Assembly: GCA_942159475.1 (NCBI GenBank)
Contig: OW804096.1
Coordinates: forward strand, 128,206,941-128,270,940
DNA length: 64,000 nucleotides
Direction: 5' to 3'
Source of the DNA: Sthenelais limicola
Lineage: Eukaryota > Annelida > Polychaeta > Phyllodocida > Sigalionidae
Each line of letters opens with the position of its first letter. Positions within the stretch are counted from its first letter, which is position 1. The translations under genes were made by a program, and so were the position numbers. Below the pieces are notes generated by a model that was given only the letters and a program-made list of their open reading frames with translations, made no database searches and was not told where the DNA came from. Positions 1 through 13,669 of this stretch are shown piece by piece.

Positions 1-3000
1 AATATTAAAAGACACATAAGTGCTGCATTTAGCTAGCATACATGTTGTATGTTTTATCCTGGAGAGATTCTGTACAGCAAATCGACATCTTGAGGTACTT
101 TTTGATGACATGTCTATAGATAGCCTCTGATAGAACAAATCGCATTTGTAAATGGTTTTAAAAAAACTGAGACTAAATAGTATGTCCCTAGAATAGAACC
201 ACAATCAAATATATTCGATTCCAGGAAAATGTGTACATTTGATACAAATATATGTAGCTGAGCTATATAGTCCACATTTGCGCTGCATGACCAATGTCGC
301 AAAATTATGGTGTTTTTCATTATAATTCCATAGTTTGCTTTTTAAAAATGACTACTTTAAATCCAATCCATCAAAGGATTGTTTCCATGGTACAGTTATC
401 GTTATGTCTTGGTCTATCTGATCCGGGTGGAAAGAGCACATACAATCTTCCTGTTTAACCTGTTTTCGTTATTTATTCAGCAGGCTCTTGGATTCCATTT
501 CAAAGCATTTGGTTTTGTTTCCCCCATTTGCCGTGAAAGCTTCTGTCTTTTGTTCTGATCTTAAAATATCAGGCCCTCAAAGGGAAAACAATGAAAAATT
601 CCATTGCTCCGAACGTCATATATATGTAACGTGTCTTTAATTTAGACCTGTTTTAGATAGGAAAAAGCAGTGGTGTCTTAGATCTAGTTTAAAATATCTA
701 CATCTTATTTGGGAGTTATCCAAGGACAAATGCGATATTTATGCAGTGGTATCTAATAGCAGTTCTGGCAAAGACGTTGACCAGACTGTTCACAGATTGC
801 CTTATCTCTGCGTGTGGACAGATTCTCACTTCGTAAAGGCAGCATCACGTCAAGCTCTCTATATAAGGGATAATCCGGTGAGCCACTGTAGGCAAACATC
901 CCATTCGTCAACAGGCCACTTTTATTGATTCCATGAATTGTGAATGACACTCCGGTGCAAACTGTTATGTTATTATGCTTATGCTTTAGGAAACTTGAGA
1001 AATCAATTTGGTTGTGTTATAAATTGATCGAAATGATGGCACAAAGGTGTTTTTGTAGTGCACCAGGGTGGGTTGAGTTGAATAAAAAATGGCATTGGAT
1101 GATTAAGGCCAATTTTGGGGCTTCTATTTTGACATAATTCATTAATACGGAGACGGTGTGGCTATAGGTCAAATGGAAATCAAGGATGCAGATGAAACAA
1201 TCCATACATCGGAGATTGGGTCGATGTCCCATAATCAGGAATCATCAGCAAGAGCTGTATTTCACTACCAAATGAAGCCTCCGAGGTTTCGAATAATACC
1301 TATAGGGATTTAGTATAGAACTTACTTACGTCGAAATACACCAGTGGTGCCCCAAGGAAGTAACAAAATGTTATTAACCAGTATAACGGTCAAAGCCCCT
1401 AAAGACATGCTTAAATACAGACGCCCAGAAGAGCTCATTCCCCCATTTTACAATGCGTTATAAATATGAGAAATAAAATTCAAACGTAATATCTGACTAC
1501 GTGCCGTGTCGATTAAATCGTTTTCAGATAAATTATTGCCCAATTGTGAAATTTGATTAAAAGCAAACTTTCTTTTTATTAAAGCTCATATCGTCAACGT
1601 GGTATAGAATTTTCACAGTTCAGAGAGGATTCGATCCTTTTTTGGAGGGGACAGAAAGGAGGGGGCTGGGTGTTATACAATTGACGTCACGTTTAATGTG
1701 ACTAATGTCCCCTAAAGAGGTCTCAATCATAACGTATTATATGTGTTAAAGATGAATGAATAATTATTTTTCATTTGTTGAAAATTTTGAAATGTCGATG
1801 ACAAAATATTTTTGCTCTTGTTTGGGGGACTGAACCTCACCCCACCCTCCCGCTGAATCCGCTATTGAGTTCTGTCATAAAGGCTCCTTTTATCCACACA
1901 CCAAAACTTTCTCTCGGAACGACAGTAATGAAACGACTCTCAGAGTAAATGACAAGCCTCATTGAAAATCATTTCCTCTTAGTTTGATACTGGGGATGGT
2001 CTAAATGGGCGGGTCGGTCAACGACCAAAGCTAGCTGAATTATTCATCTCATGTTAAACAAAGGGAAGCCAGGCACATGGAATTTCCAGATAAATAGTTC
2101 TCTTTTCACCCTCTAACATCTATTTATCATGGTAACAGGTTTGGGTAAAATTGTCAATAGACTTTGCACAGTTAAAAGGAAAATACAATAAAAATACACT
2201 TTCCACATTGTTGGATATCCCGTGAATACAATCGTATCACAGAATAATCCCTGACTCCTAGATGGATCACTTCGTGCCAATGAATTGCTGGTTTTTGACT
2301 AAATCATACTGATTGCTATGTGAATCGTTCGACTAAGTATTGCTCATCAATATTGAATCCATTCCATTTGGTTATAAAGTGGTAAACGAGCTAAATCTAG
2401 GCGTCCTGCGCATTGTTGCAAAATTAATGTAAATCCAGGCTTTGAGAGTAAAGTCATTCTACGAATAGCGATATGCCAGTGGCATTATTACTACATCTAG
2501 GGAATTATTTTAATGGTGGATATGCAGCGAGCAGAGGCAGGATCTAGTTACGGTTTCCCATAATTACATACACCAAATCCCAGCATGTCCAATACATTAA
2601 TCGATCCCCATACGCATGTATATTTGAATGTCGAATGAGACTTTTTTTCTCATACCAGCAACATCTCCCAAATATGGCGCGATCGTATGTTTGCAGGCCA
2701 TGTATTTTTGGACGCCGAAGCAAATACGGAAGTGAAACAATAAGATCAGGATGATATTCTGTCTTGAGCTAAAACCTTCACTGCCCTGGAACATTATCCT
2801 AGATGCAAAATTACTTATTAAATGAGAAGGGAATCTGCAAGAAATTTGAACCAGGGCCCTAAAGCCTTTTCTCTAAGTACAACTGATGGAATTACTTGCT
2901 TAGAATCCTGATGCATTCTTGATACTTGTCCCCAATACGGAATCACACACATTATCATTCCAACAGACAGTATATAACAGTGTATAATATGTAAGTCTAT

Positions 3001-6000
3001 AATTATATATAATATATCAATACAATTGTCAATAACTATAATCCATTTACTTCACATTAATGGTCATGATGTTAATCTGCAGAAGCATTTCGTTATTGCA
3101 TTAGACTAAGCCCCGGCGATGTTTCGCATCTCACTGCGATCTGACGGTAGATTAATCCAGATTAACAATTGTTCTCAGCCTATTTTGTACTACAGAGTAT
3201 TATTTGACTCATCGGCATCGAGTAAAATAAAACAGAAACATGAAATGGAAGATTATTTTAGTTGCCCATCTAAAAACATGAAATTTAAGTGTAGCAGTAT
3301 CAGATTAATGAAGCGGATGTTGCCATATAGTTGATGGTGAAATAGTACAGACCTCCGTTTAGCAGCAGTATTATCATATACTCTTGAAAGCATTAAGTTT
3401 GTATATATGTGTCCATCTTGGCATCCTCTTCGGACATACAATATATACTAACGCGTGTGTCATATGCTTTGATTTAATTTCATTCAAATATGATAGAGTA
3501 CATCTCAAACATGTACTATGTTTATCATCCAAGTGCATTTGCTCGCGTGAGAGCCTTTTCAATAACGAACCATTATGAACTCCGCTATTATAAAAATTAG
3601 TAACTGCATGTGGTCTAATCATGGATATATATATATACATGTATGTTATACATACTAATTCCTTGTACATGTGAGGCAACAACAACAGTGTGCTCATTGC
3701 GTTAAAACTTCCTGAATGACTGTGTGCATTCGTAGATCTACTAATGACAGTTGTTTCGGGATTTCTTTTATGTAAGGGTTCAGATTCGTGATTGGACGGA
3801 GGTTTGTGAATGATCACACGGGGCCTTGTAAGTCCAAGGTTCATATCAGATAATGTCAAGATCTAATTTTGTTATTTGGTGATTAATAAATTAGGGTTTG
3901 ATATTTTTCTATCATCCTTTTAATCTCTAATTTATTCTACTCATCTATAAAATAGTTGTGGGTCCGTTTAAATTAATGAAATCCTCTAAAAAATTTCTTT
4001 GCATATTATATGGTTTTTGAGCACTATAATGTAACGCTTAACAGCAGAATATTAATTTCCACCCAGGTAAAATTGATTGTTGACTTTAGTTAAAAGTGGT
4101 GTGAAAAGTGATAGGTTGGTGTTTGCTCATTTGAGAAGATATTTTTCATCCTTCAAAGACCAGAAAGATAACGGTTTCTTAAAGGCTCCGTCGGCTATCT
4201 GTTTCTTCCACACTCAGTCCACTGATTCCCAGTGGGAAACTGTATAATATGACAAATTTCCATGCATTACACGAATGAGGGTTAGAGATATGCCGGCGTA
4301 ATTCTTCTTGAGTCTCAGTCGACAGCTAATGAGCAAGATAAACACTGTAATAATAGATATGCATGTGTGGCGCATCACTGACTATTTCTATCTCTATACC
4401 GATCTCAAACGATGGAATGATGGAGGCACTGCCGCATCAGCTAAGCTAGGTTCGTTTCGTCCAAAGATGTATCCGAATATTTATATAAATTGAAATATAT
4501 TAGCTGTGATCTCACTGGTTAATTCCTTCTTCAGATTTGGTCTTGGTGGATCATACACCAATTTAAAAGAAAAGCTTCGTTGCGGTAACTCGGCCGAGCC
4601 AAAAGCCTCACTAATTTCTATCTATTTTCCGATAAAATATCCTAAATTATATTTTTTTCTTGGAATGAAATTCAGAAATGATCCCTGCTTCGAGAACTAA
4701 AAATAACATAATTATTCATCGATATCTTTAATCGTCTTGGCTAATGTAATTAAAATTGCTGCCTTGGGATTATTTCAAAGTTTGTTTTTAATTTCAATTT
4801 GTCCTTACTACGGGCTCATGTCTGCTGAGTACCAGTAGTTACCATAAACCAAGTGGAGCTATTGGCATGCAGTTGGTATCATTGTTCCCATGTTGATCCA
4901 TGTTTTCCCGCAAACGCATGGTGCGTGCCTGAAAGCCACAATCCTTTCATTGACATAATACAGTCTGGCAGGAGTCTTTTTGCGGATAGTATCTTTATAT
5001 AACAAGATGAAGAATTCATTGAATCCCTACCGACAAAACTAAGCCAATATCTTGCCACGGCGTTCCCCGGATGTACTTTTTAACATATCTGACTCAAACT
5101 GTCAAGCCGATAATATTGAGACTTTCCGCGTTTTCTTTCCAAAACCATTGAATTGTCGTATTTAAATGTCAATATTCCGATTCTAAAGGAAATGAGGCAC
5201 ATCGATTCATAATACAGACCGCTATTGATGGCACAGTTTGTCGAGCCTTGCAGCTGATACTAAGGAAGGCACCGTAGTCACTCTAAAAGATTTTTTATGG
5301 ATCCCCGTAAGGAGTAGTATACGAAAAGTGGGTTCGAGTACATATACTCGGAAGCGTAGACATGCAGGAAGACGATGAGTACACAGAAGCCTGTAAGATA
5401 AAACCCAGATGGCTGATAAGAGATGGGACCAACATCCCTATAAACAAGCCGAATTGGAACCTAGTGAATAGGAACATGAGGCTATTCAATTAGCCACCGG
5501 CATAGAATCTTAGATTTTTTTTAGTGCTCATGACAGTGAATTCGTCATAATCACAGACAGAATAATCAGGAGTCTTGATTAATTTCGGCAGTGGAATCTT
5601 GAGGAGGGTGTTCACTAGATAGAAATGTGGGGACTGTACCTTCATTGCCCCGTCCCTCTAGCAAACTAACCATTCAACTGCAATTGCCTGTGAATGGTCA
5701 CCTATATTGATGACATATGTCCTGGGGCGATTGTTTTAGACTTTTCTTTGCCATGGATTCATTTTCACGGACCATGCTTTGCCGCAGCCGATGCGTGCAA
5801 CGCGGTTACCCCTTTCTTTTGACTGCTTCGACAAGTACCCACCATCCCATCTCTCTTTTATCACTCCCTGAGACCACATGGGCGGAACACAAAACAGGTC
5901 TTCCTTTCGATTGGAATCTGTGAGACCCCGCATCTTTCTGCCTGACCGGCATGAGTGTGGTTCCTCCTGTATGTTATTTCTCCCGAGGCCTGAAGACCCT

Positions 6001-8723
6001 GCTCGCCCAGTGTACTACCACAGAGGCATTTCAATACATCTTATGAATACATTGAGGAAAAACATGCACCCCTTTTCTTAGCAGGTATTTTACGCAACCT
6101 GCACCCGATACATTCCTGCTTGCATACTTGTCCTTTTGGGGTTATGCCAAACTGCCTTCTTTAATTTGAAACCTGCGTTTTTTCCACCCTACTGCCATGG
6201 CCTCACATTCTAACCGAGTGGTTGAATTCATCGATCACAGTGTGATGAAAGAAAGAAAAAAACGACATTTGATTACAGAGATTAAGGCAATTAGATATTG
6301 TGTCCCAACAGAGTGCAAATGTGACAATAAAGTAGTGGAATCTTTCACGTGATTGAGCGGACATCGGAACTGCACGCACTTTTTATCTTTTCACTTCTGC
6401 TCGGTGGCTTTCCGGACTTTCTGGAGAGGCTGAACAGGAAGAGCCATCATAAGTGATTCGTCTTCCGCTTTTCCATGGGCCATCGCAAAAAGAACGGAAG
6501 GAAAATAATGGATATCATAAACTGTAGGAGTTATAAGAACAGGCTTTAAATACAAACCTGCGGCAGTAAAATGTCACAGATTGGCAATTCTGAGGGGACC
6601 TTTTCATTCGGGCATCGACGACACGTCACGAATGCCAGGGAAAAATAACAATTTTCGTTAAGTCATTTTTCATCTCCGTAACCGAAAGATTCCAGGCACA
6701 CACGGGGTATTCAAATTGATTTATAATCGATCAAATCCATCTTAATTATTTCTTCAATGAAACACGGTTTCCTCTGCGCATTGCGTTCCTCGCATTCATT
6801 TTGCAGAATTATGATTCATGTGAATAGTTTGACTTAATGGCTATCGATTTTCTCTTTCGTATCATTTTGTACTCCGTTCTTTTCCATATCTTACGAAATG
6901 TCGCAGCACTTGACTGATTCCGAGTCACTGTACTATATTTATTCAACAATTTATCACGATGAACATTAACCGACATAATTAAATTGTACTTATTGGATTT
7001 AATGGAAAATTTAAAGCTCGTCACGCTTTCGTTATTGATCCCCAAACGCGACAGCAAGTCTAAATTTAAGTGTGACCGATCAACATCAAACCAAAAGATT
7101 CTATGTACATACATTGCAAGGCAGAAATTCCACCGTCTGAAACGCACTGCCGCATACTTTTCGCTCTCATGGAACAAACTCCTTCCATGTATATATATGT
7201 GAACACTTCAGAAGCTAACACAAGTAGCTATTGGAGCTTCTTAGAAAAAGAATGTTTGTTTTGAGCACTTACCAAGCAGAGGCAAAGTTATGAAGGACAG
7301 TTTCCACAAATCCGAAGAGGAGGATAACTATATTAATTTGTACTCGCTGAATGATCATTATGCTGCAGACGAAATAATCCAAAAACCATCGCGCGTCCTG
7401 GGTCAGATCCTGGGCACTGTTACAATAACCCCAAACCCATCAGCATCGCGTATGTCCACCATTTTTTAAGAAATCCAGGTGAGATATTAATCCTTTTTGT
7501 GTCGATGGACATGATGCTTGTTAGCTGGCTGCTGCTTGAGGCATCTCTGGACGTGGCACTAGTTAGTTGCGGTGTGCCCGCGCACGACTACATACAGTAA
7601 GCAGATAGTGGAGGAGAGAGAGAGTGGGGTGGAGGGAGAGGGAGAGAATGCGGACAGGGACTGTATGGATAAGAAGGCCTTGTGTCTGCTGGCACTGAGG
7701 CTATGAATGCTGCTCCTGACGGCAAGTGCTTTTATTATGATTGACCTCTTCACATAGAACCAATCACCAATGCTCGCGCCTGCTCTATACCAGATAAATA
7801 ACTACACATCGCAAGTATCAAGTTCCCCCTCTATAAGTAGGGGTAGAGGTGCAACAATAAGTAGACATTTCGGTGATGGGACGATGGGCTATTATGTGTC
7901 GCGATGAAATATACTACTCACTCCAGGCTTCCCTGAAGAGATTTCACTTAATATGTCACTGTCCTTCATTGTGCAGCTATCTGAGTTATTCCCAATGATG
8001 ACGGCCTGCCATTTTCTAGGGATTCATATTCAAATTTAATGTTGATCGCGTATTCATGAATTTATCAGGTTTTACTATAATTAATAAGACTTCGTTGAAT
8101 AGACGTCAATAGTCATCCTACAGATAACCTATCATACCATTCAGAAAAAAATAGTAAAGCAAATCCAATTAATGTTTCGAGTCATTATATGAATGCGTTT
8201 TTTATTAGCGGCAGTCAAATGAATATCTTATCGAAACTAGGATATTTGATATGCATTGATTTAATTTTGAGTGCCTTACCTTTTTAACAAATATTTTATT
8301 TAAACAGGAATACACAAATGAGTGATAACCATCTAAAATGTGTTGATAAGGGCGTAAAGCAACCAATACGGTATCCCTCCCTCCACAAATGAGTGGTCTG
8401 GGCCATCTCGATTTCATTTAGGGGGGGGGGGGGGCGTCAGGCATAAGTTGTCTGCTGTTCACCTTGTTCCTGCGCTGGGTACAAATTAGGATTATTTCAA
8501 CAATTAATACTTAAATGCAAAACAATAAGGAAAGTGGAATGAGACGGGATGGAATGGAGGTCTAAAAGGATGAAACACGATGGAATTTAAATCATACGGT
8601 TCTAATGTGTATTTGTATGAGAAATACCAATGAGGAAAGAAAATCCGCAAGGACAAATATAATATGGGCTAACTCCCACGCCATGTGGAATTTTACTCTT
8701 TGGTTTATCTACATTATAACATA
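1..8723. other. AT-rich intergenic DNA
   Basis: No gene was recognised. Several open frames reach 60-160 codons but have no coding composition or motifs. A GA-rich run lies near 7,611-7,650 and a 13-14-base G run near 8,421. Confidence 0.5.
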
Positions 8724-8725
8724 TA

Positions 8726-8903
8726 CAGTGGAACCTCTCTATTGAGACCACCCTTGGGACTGTACGATTTGTGGTCTCATAGTGAGGAGGTCTCATTAGA
8801 GGGGCTAATCTAATAAGAGGAAGGCGATTCGGGACTGAGAGAAACTGGTTTTAATAGAGGGGTGCTCTCTATAGAGAGGTGGTCTTTATGCGAGGTTCCA
8901 CTG
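8726..8903. mobile_element. pogo/Tigger-like MITE
   Basis: 178 bp starting CAGTGGAACCTC and ending GAGGTTCCACTG (12-bp perfect terminal inverted repeats), flanked by TA on both sides (8,724-8,725 and 8,904-8,905). A TA target with CAGTGG ends is typical of pogo-type Tc1/mariner MITEs. No transposase. Confidence 0.75.
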
Positions 8904-9840
8904 TATATTATATATATGCATCTTTTCTGTTTATCCTCTCAGCAGGATAACATCTTTTACACACTTATAATATGTATCTTTATTTTAATTGCATGCATGA
9001 TTTTACATATCAAATAGCATATAGCTGGAATTTTCGCCGACATGTGTTGTTGTTGTGCTGGTTCTGTAGGAGGAGAGGGGCGGCGAGGTCCTCCCTACAT
9101 GGTTCACTGGCGTATTGATCTGGTTAGAACCTGATGCGTATATATTGTTACAGTGTACATGTTTACTTCTCTATTACTTGCCTTTTATACTTGTAAATAC
9201 CGCTGGAATTGTATCGTAACGTGTCAGACTCGGAGCTTGCTCTGGGTTTAGCAGTGTGATGGGCCGAACAACTCCTGTGAGAGTCGTCGGCGATATGTTT
9301 TGCCGAACAAAAGGTTCAAACTAGTACTAGATTACCTCCACAGCCCATTTCCATATATGACTTAGCATCACTATGCGATGAATGGTAACAATTACCCCGA
9401 TTGGTCTTATCTCTACGATATGCCAACATACAATTAACAAAGAAGACGAATATTCAGACACAATACTCGATCTACCAGACTTCTACGACGGCAACTATAT
9501 AGCATATATAAATAGGCAATGTAATTATAGAATAATGGACAAAACAATTATGGCCATTGTTAGCAGACAGGAAATTATAATTTAACGTTTAATTGTATGA
9601 TTATATCGTACTGGGATGACAATTCAAATACGATCGAATGCATATCTGCCTATACAGACCTCGGAGTCCTCCTACAAGTACAATGCATCTATCTAGTATA
9701 TTATAAATAAGAAATGAGAGATTTAATGTGTACTAAACGTCAAAGGGAAAGCCCTTGGACAAGGTTAATCGATTTTGATATTTGCTTTAACTTGTCATAT
9801 TATATGGATAAAGGCGCCTGAAATGTGTAATTCGCCTTCA

Positions 9841-10112
9841 CTGTTCCTATCAAATAATCCAAATTTCAGATAAAAATTAGGTTCAAAATACAAATCAACA
9901 TAACTGAATAGACTCTTTAAATCAACGCAATAACAAATAATATTATATTCAGATATACCTAGAATTAATTGTATCGATTATTTCAGCCTAATTTAGCAGA
10001 ATTTACTAAATGACTGACTCTTTGAATCAACGCAATACGTAATATATTCAGATACAGTATGCTCGTTGGATATATCTAGTATTGATCTATTTCACCCTAA
10101 TGTAGCCAAATT
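9841..10112 (+). repeat. Dispersed repeat, copy 1 (two tandem units)
   Basis: Unit 1a (about 9,841-10,005) and a shorter unit 1b (about 10,013-10,112) share GACTCTTT-AATCAACGCAATA, ATTCAGATA, ATTTCA-CCTAAT and AGC-AATTT. The same words recur near 28.1-28.3 kb and, inverted, near 52.3-52.45 kb. Confidence 0.6.
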
Positions 10113-10128
10113 TGAAAGGACTTAGATC

Positions 10129-10310
10129 TGAGTCCCTTCGAACTGACGGAAATCCCCTCGCTCCAAACAGCAAAATGCCATAATCAAACGAGAAAGCCCA
10201 CTCTAGGACTGGGAAAGCCATTAACGCAGTAGGCGTCCAATCACGGGCATACACTTCTTATCCGATCTAAGAGGTTCTGAGCTTAAACTGTATAGCCTCT
10301 TGTCGAATCT
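10129..10310 (+). mobile_element. tRNA-like SINE, copy A
   Basis: Shares blocks with 45,135-45,320 in the same order: GAGTCCCT, CGCTCCAAAC, GGGAAAGCC, AACGCAGTAGG, CCAATCAC-type and GATCT-AGAG. TAACGCAGTAGG (10,222-10,233) is an A-box-like element one base from consensus. It follows directly after dispersed repeat unit 1b. Confidence 0.5.
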
Positions 10311-12859
10311 ACTTTAATATTTCTCACTGAAATTTCCGGTGACTCTTTGGTTGCTTTGATCTGGCCTTTTGGACAAACCCATATAAAAATATGAATATCG
10401 CACCATGGTGACAGGCAAGAAGGAGAGTGTTATTTTCGCCTATTTAATCGTTAAAGGAGAACGATATATCACTTGACAGGGGCACCGCAATGACCGATAT
10501 CCCACCGTCATTTTATTAATTTTTATTTCCCCCCTTCGGTCATTATGATAATACTGAAATTATTAATACACGAATATTTCAGTAGTGATCTAGCTTCTTT
10601 GTGATGGTACACATTGCTGAAGCCAATCTGAGAGAGCATCACAAAAGGACTCACAACAGATAAAAACGCTCCTCCAGCAACCCTGGTGATTTGTTGGCAT
10701 ATACATGTATACCCACCAACCACGTGTCACTCATTTATAGGGTCAGTAAATGGATTATAGACCACTTATGGTTAACAATGTACACTCACAACGTTTTAAA
10801 ACCCCAGCTTCCAACGCATATGTGTAACCGTATTAGGCAGAGGAAATTATACAACAGAGAGAACTATAGTTCTAACAAATAAGTAATATTCCACGTGGCT
10901 AGTTTATGTCCAGGGTATATAATTATATAGATATTTTTTAAACAGTTTTATTTCGAAACAAGTTCACATTCAGTGATGCTTTTCATGTAGCGAATATGTA
11001 AGCGGTGTTGGGACACCGCTTCTTCATTTCAAATACCTTTTCTGATTGTTGATTACTGACTGAATGTCTCTTAACCCTAATCTCGCCCAAAGCTCCTATT
11101 CTGGCTCTGCAATTATTCACAATGCGCATATGAGATAAGCAACTGGAGCATTTAGCCCAAATTCTCACGACAAAGGTCGTTACCTTTCGATGCATTGTTA
11201 ATGCCAATGTAATATATCCAGAACAAATGGACTATATATGTGTCATCTAATTCGTACATCGGCACATGTATGTCACTTATTTACAATGGATTCGAGGGAC
11301 TCATTTACAAAATAAGTGTAGCTGTAACGAGGGGTTCAGAGAGGTGCTTCCATTGTCCTAGAACCATGCCATTGTCATGTCATCACCATAATAATGGCAG
11401 CTGCGATGAAACGGAGAAGGTACATTTAAGTTACATAATAGATTGATTAACCCCGGAGGGAATCTTTCATTCTTGCCCCGACCTATTCAAGGATGACCTC
11501 TTGCATATACCAGTACTATCATGTAGACCTATAATTGTCAATTTTCACATAAAGTGATGAGATGACAAGAGCTAGTCAGCAAATTTCTCAAACAATTACT
11601 CAATTTGCCTGATTTATCAAACGCACTTGAAGCCGGGATCAAGTTCGTTTATTGAGCAAGTCTGAAGGGAAAAGTAGGACTGCATGTATCGGTATCCATC
11701 AGACAGTGAATAGGTAAGAGTCTATTTAGAAAATCGTAACGTTAACGTAACATTAATTAATACTCACACAATTTAGTCTATTCAGTTTCTCAATACCCTT
11801 GACTCTGAAAGTTATCAATATTTGCCGAAATGGCTGGATAGATTTCAATAGATATTGAGTAGAGTGGCAATCATCAGTTTGTAAATCGTATCACGATATA
11901 TGTATTTTCTGTGCTGTATTGTTGCCCAAGATATCCACCCTGCAGTTATTTACATAGATATTTTGATTAAATTATGATTTCGTCAAAAAGCATTGTCAGT
12001 ATCAAGTACCATTGTCAGTATCAGTACCACATTGACCAATGAAAAATGACGTGCGCCTCCTGCTTTCCCATTTCCCCTTGATCAGCAATGCCATTTGGGA
12101 TCCTGAAGATAAAGGTAAGCCTTGAATATTTGATCATTGAAATGGAGGTTGGGAGCTTCTGATTGAAAAGAAAATGAGACTAGATCCCCAGCTCAGAGCG
12201 ATTCTCCTGACCAGATTGGTATGGTTCCCCAGGTCCTATAACATAGATAGAACACTTCCATGGTAATACCAGTGAACGGTGAGAAATGGCAGTGCCCGGT
12301 ACAGAGCTTAGGAATTGTTGCCCATCCTCCTCCTCACTTTTCTGAGTTATTGATAATATTCGATGGGAACATTTCTAATCGACCCACATGATAATAGAAA
12401 TAGAATAACCGATGTATGACAGCAGATGTACAAAATACAAAACATTAAACTGTGTGTATAATCGTTCCATTTTAACACTTTGGGCAGCCAGTTTAGTGGG
12501 GACTTTATATCTACTTTATATCTTAAGGAAATTACAATATCCGACACAGTAGTCATTAATGCTCTTCATCAAAAAGGGATAATACAAAGAATTCCTATTG
12601 CATGACTTTGTTATTAAACTTCTGACTGTAGAAGAGAGGATAACTATATCCCTAACCTCGCGTTACAAGGCGTAAATCCTCCAACTATGCCCCGAGGGTA
12701 CAATCAACATTGCAAGTTCATACGGCCTGAAACACCTGATCTGGCCTCCCTCCGTGGTAAGCATAGGTATGGCCCTTTGTCCAGGGGTTCCACTCTCCAA
12801 GGCTACCTGTCCTCTTCTTCTCAAGACACGGGCAGCAAATACCCTTTTTCTGATTAATA
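10311..12859. other. Intergenic DNA without recognised features
   Basis: AT-rich; no repeat, RNA gene or exon could be supported. The direct repeat ATTGTCAGTATCA-GTACCA near 11,990-12,030 is a short local duplication. Confidence 0.45.
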
Positions 12860-12985
12860 TAAAGGCCGATTCACATTACCACGACCAGCCGGCCGATTCT
12901 TGCCGGCTGTAATGCTTTAACATTGTGTTTTTTGCCGTGCGGCGGCCGTACACCAATCGTCCGTTGTAATGTGAATGGGCCTTTA
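12860..12985. mobile_element. Short foldback MITE
   Basis: TAAAGGCCGATTCACATTAC at the left and its inverted copy (19 of 20 matching) at the right enclose 126 bp. The inside is GC-rich (GCCGGC, GGCGGCCG words). No clear target duplication; superfamily not assigned. Confidence 0.65.
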
Positions 12986-13087
12986 GTCAGAGAAAATACC
13001 AGACTGGCATTTAAAAAAAACAGATGTATAAAAAATATGTTACTTTCATTGTATGTTTCCATTTTAAGAATAATATTTTAAGAATAT

Positions 13088-13350
13088 TCAATTCAATTCA
13101 AAAATTCTTTATTGCTGATGTTATTACAAGTATATAACATAATAATATGGGAATACCACAAATCAGACTATTTGAATTTGACTCGTCCCGCACATTACAT
13201 TTCCTGGATAGATGTCCAGGATGAGGATATTCTTAACACTACAACTCCATTAATCCATTAAGATACATGTACTTAATTTCTACCTGTACGTATGTCCATG
13301 GTATTGATTGAACCAGTTGCAGATCATAATTATTTCTGCTAGAATATCGA
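13088..13350 (-). mobile_element. Possible LINE 3' end with TTGAA microsatellite tail
   Basis: On the - strand, AATAAAGAATTTT is followed by three TTGAA-type units, the usual end of CR1-type LINEs with microsatellite tails. No protein-coding part was recognised; the upper boundary is arbitrary. Confidence 0.35.
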
Positions 13351-13435
13351 CCGGTGTGATTCGATATTTAGACAGAATGTTGACCCCGAGCATGTCGTAA
13401 TTTAATCGCAGATCTCTGCTCCACTATTACTGACT

Positions 13436-13656
13436 CTAAAGGGTGGTCTCCACTGGCTGCGGTAAGCTTTGCGGTAAGCTCTGCGGTAAGCAATTGCGAT
13501 GGTGCTGTGATGGTGAGAAGTGGCGAGGGCCTGCCTACATGGCCAGTGAACCATGTAGGCAGGACCTCATCATTCCTCTCCATCTACAGAACCAGCACAA
13601 ACCATCGCAAGGCTTATCGCAGAGCTTACTGCAGGCAGTGGAGACCCCCTTTAAAC
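13436..13656. mobile_element. Foldback MITE with 9-bp target duplication
   Basis: TTACTGACT occurs directly on both sides (13,427-13,435 and 13,657-13,665). The ends pair over more than 30 bp (TAAAGGGTGGTCTCCACTGG against its inverted copy). A second inverted repeat in the centre, CCTGCCTACATGG / CCATGTAGGCAGG, makes a cruciform. 8-9-bp duplications suggest hAT or Mutator ancestry. The GCGGTAAGC word is repeated three times in the left arm. Confidence 0.65.
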
Positions 13657-13669
13657 TTACTGACTTTTA

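Noticed and set aside
3374..3859. 161-codon open frame on the - strand
   Set aside because: Longest frame in the left third, but its composition is that of AT-rich random sequence, with no motif, no splice context and no codon bias; a frame of this length is not surprising in 64 kb.
6809..7177. 122-codon open frame on the - strand
   Set aside because: Low-complexity Lys/Asn/Ser-rich translation of AT-rich DNA, no homology recognised, overlapped by another frame on the opposite strand.
12860..13656. The two neighbouring foldback elements as ends of one large transposon
   Set aside because: Each has its own pair of inverted ends that complement each other, the end sequences differ between the two, and a LINE-like fragment lies between them.
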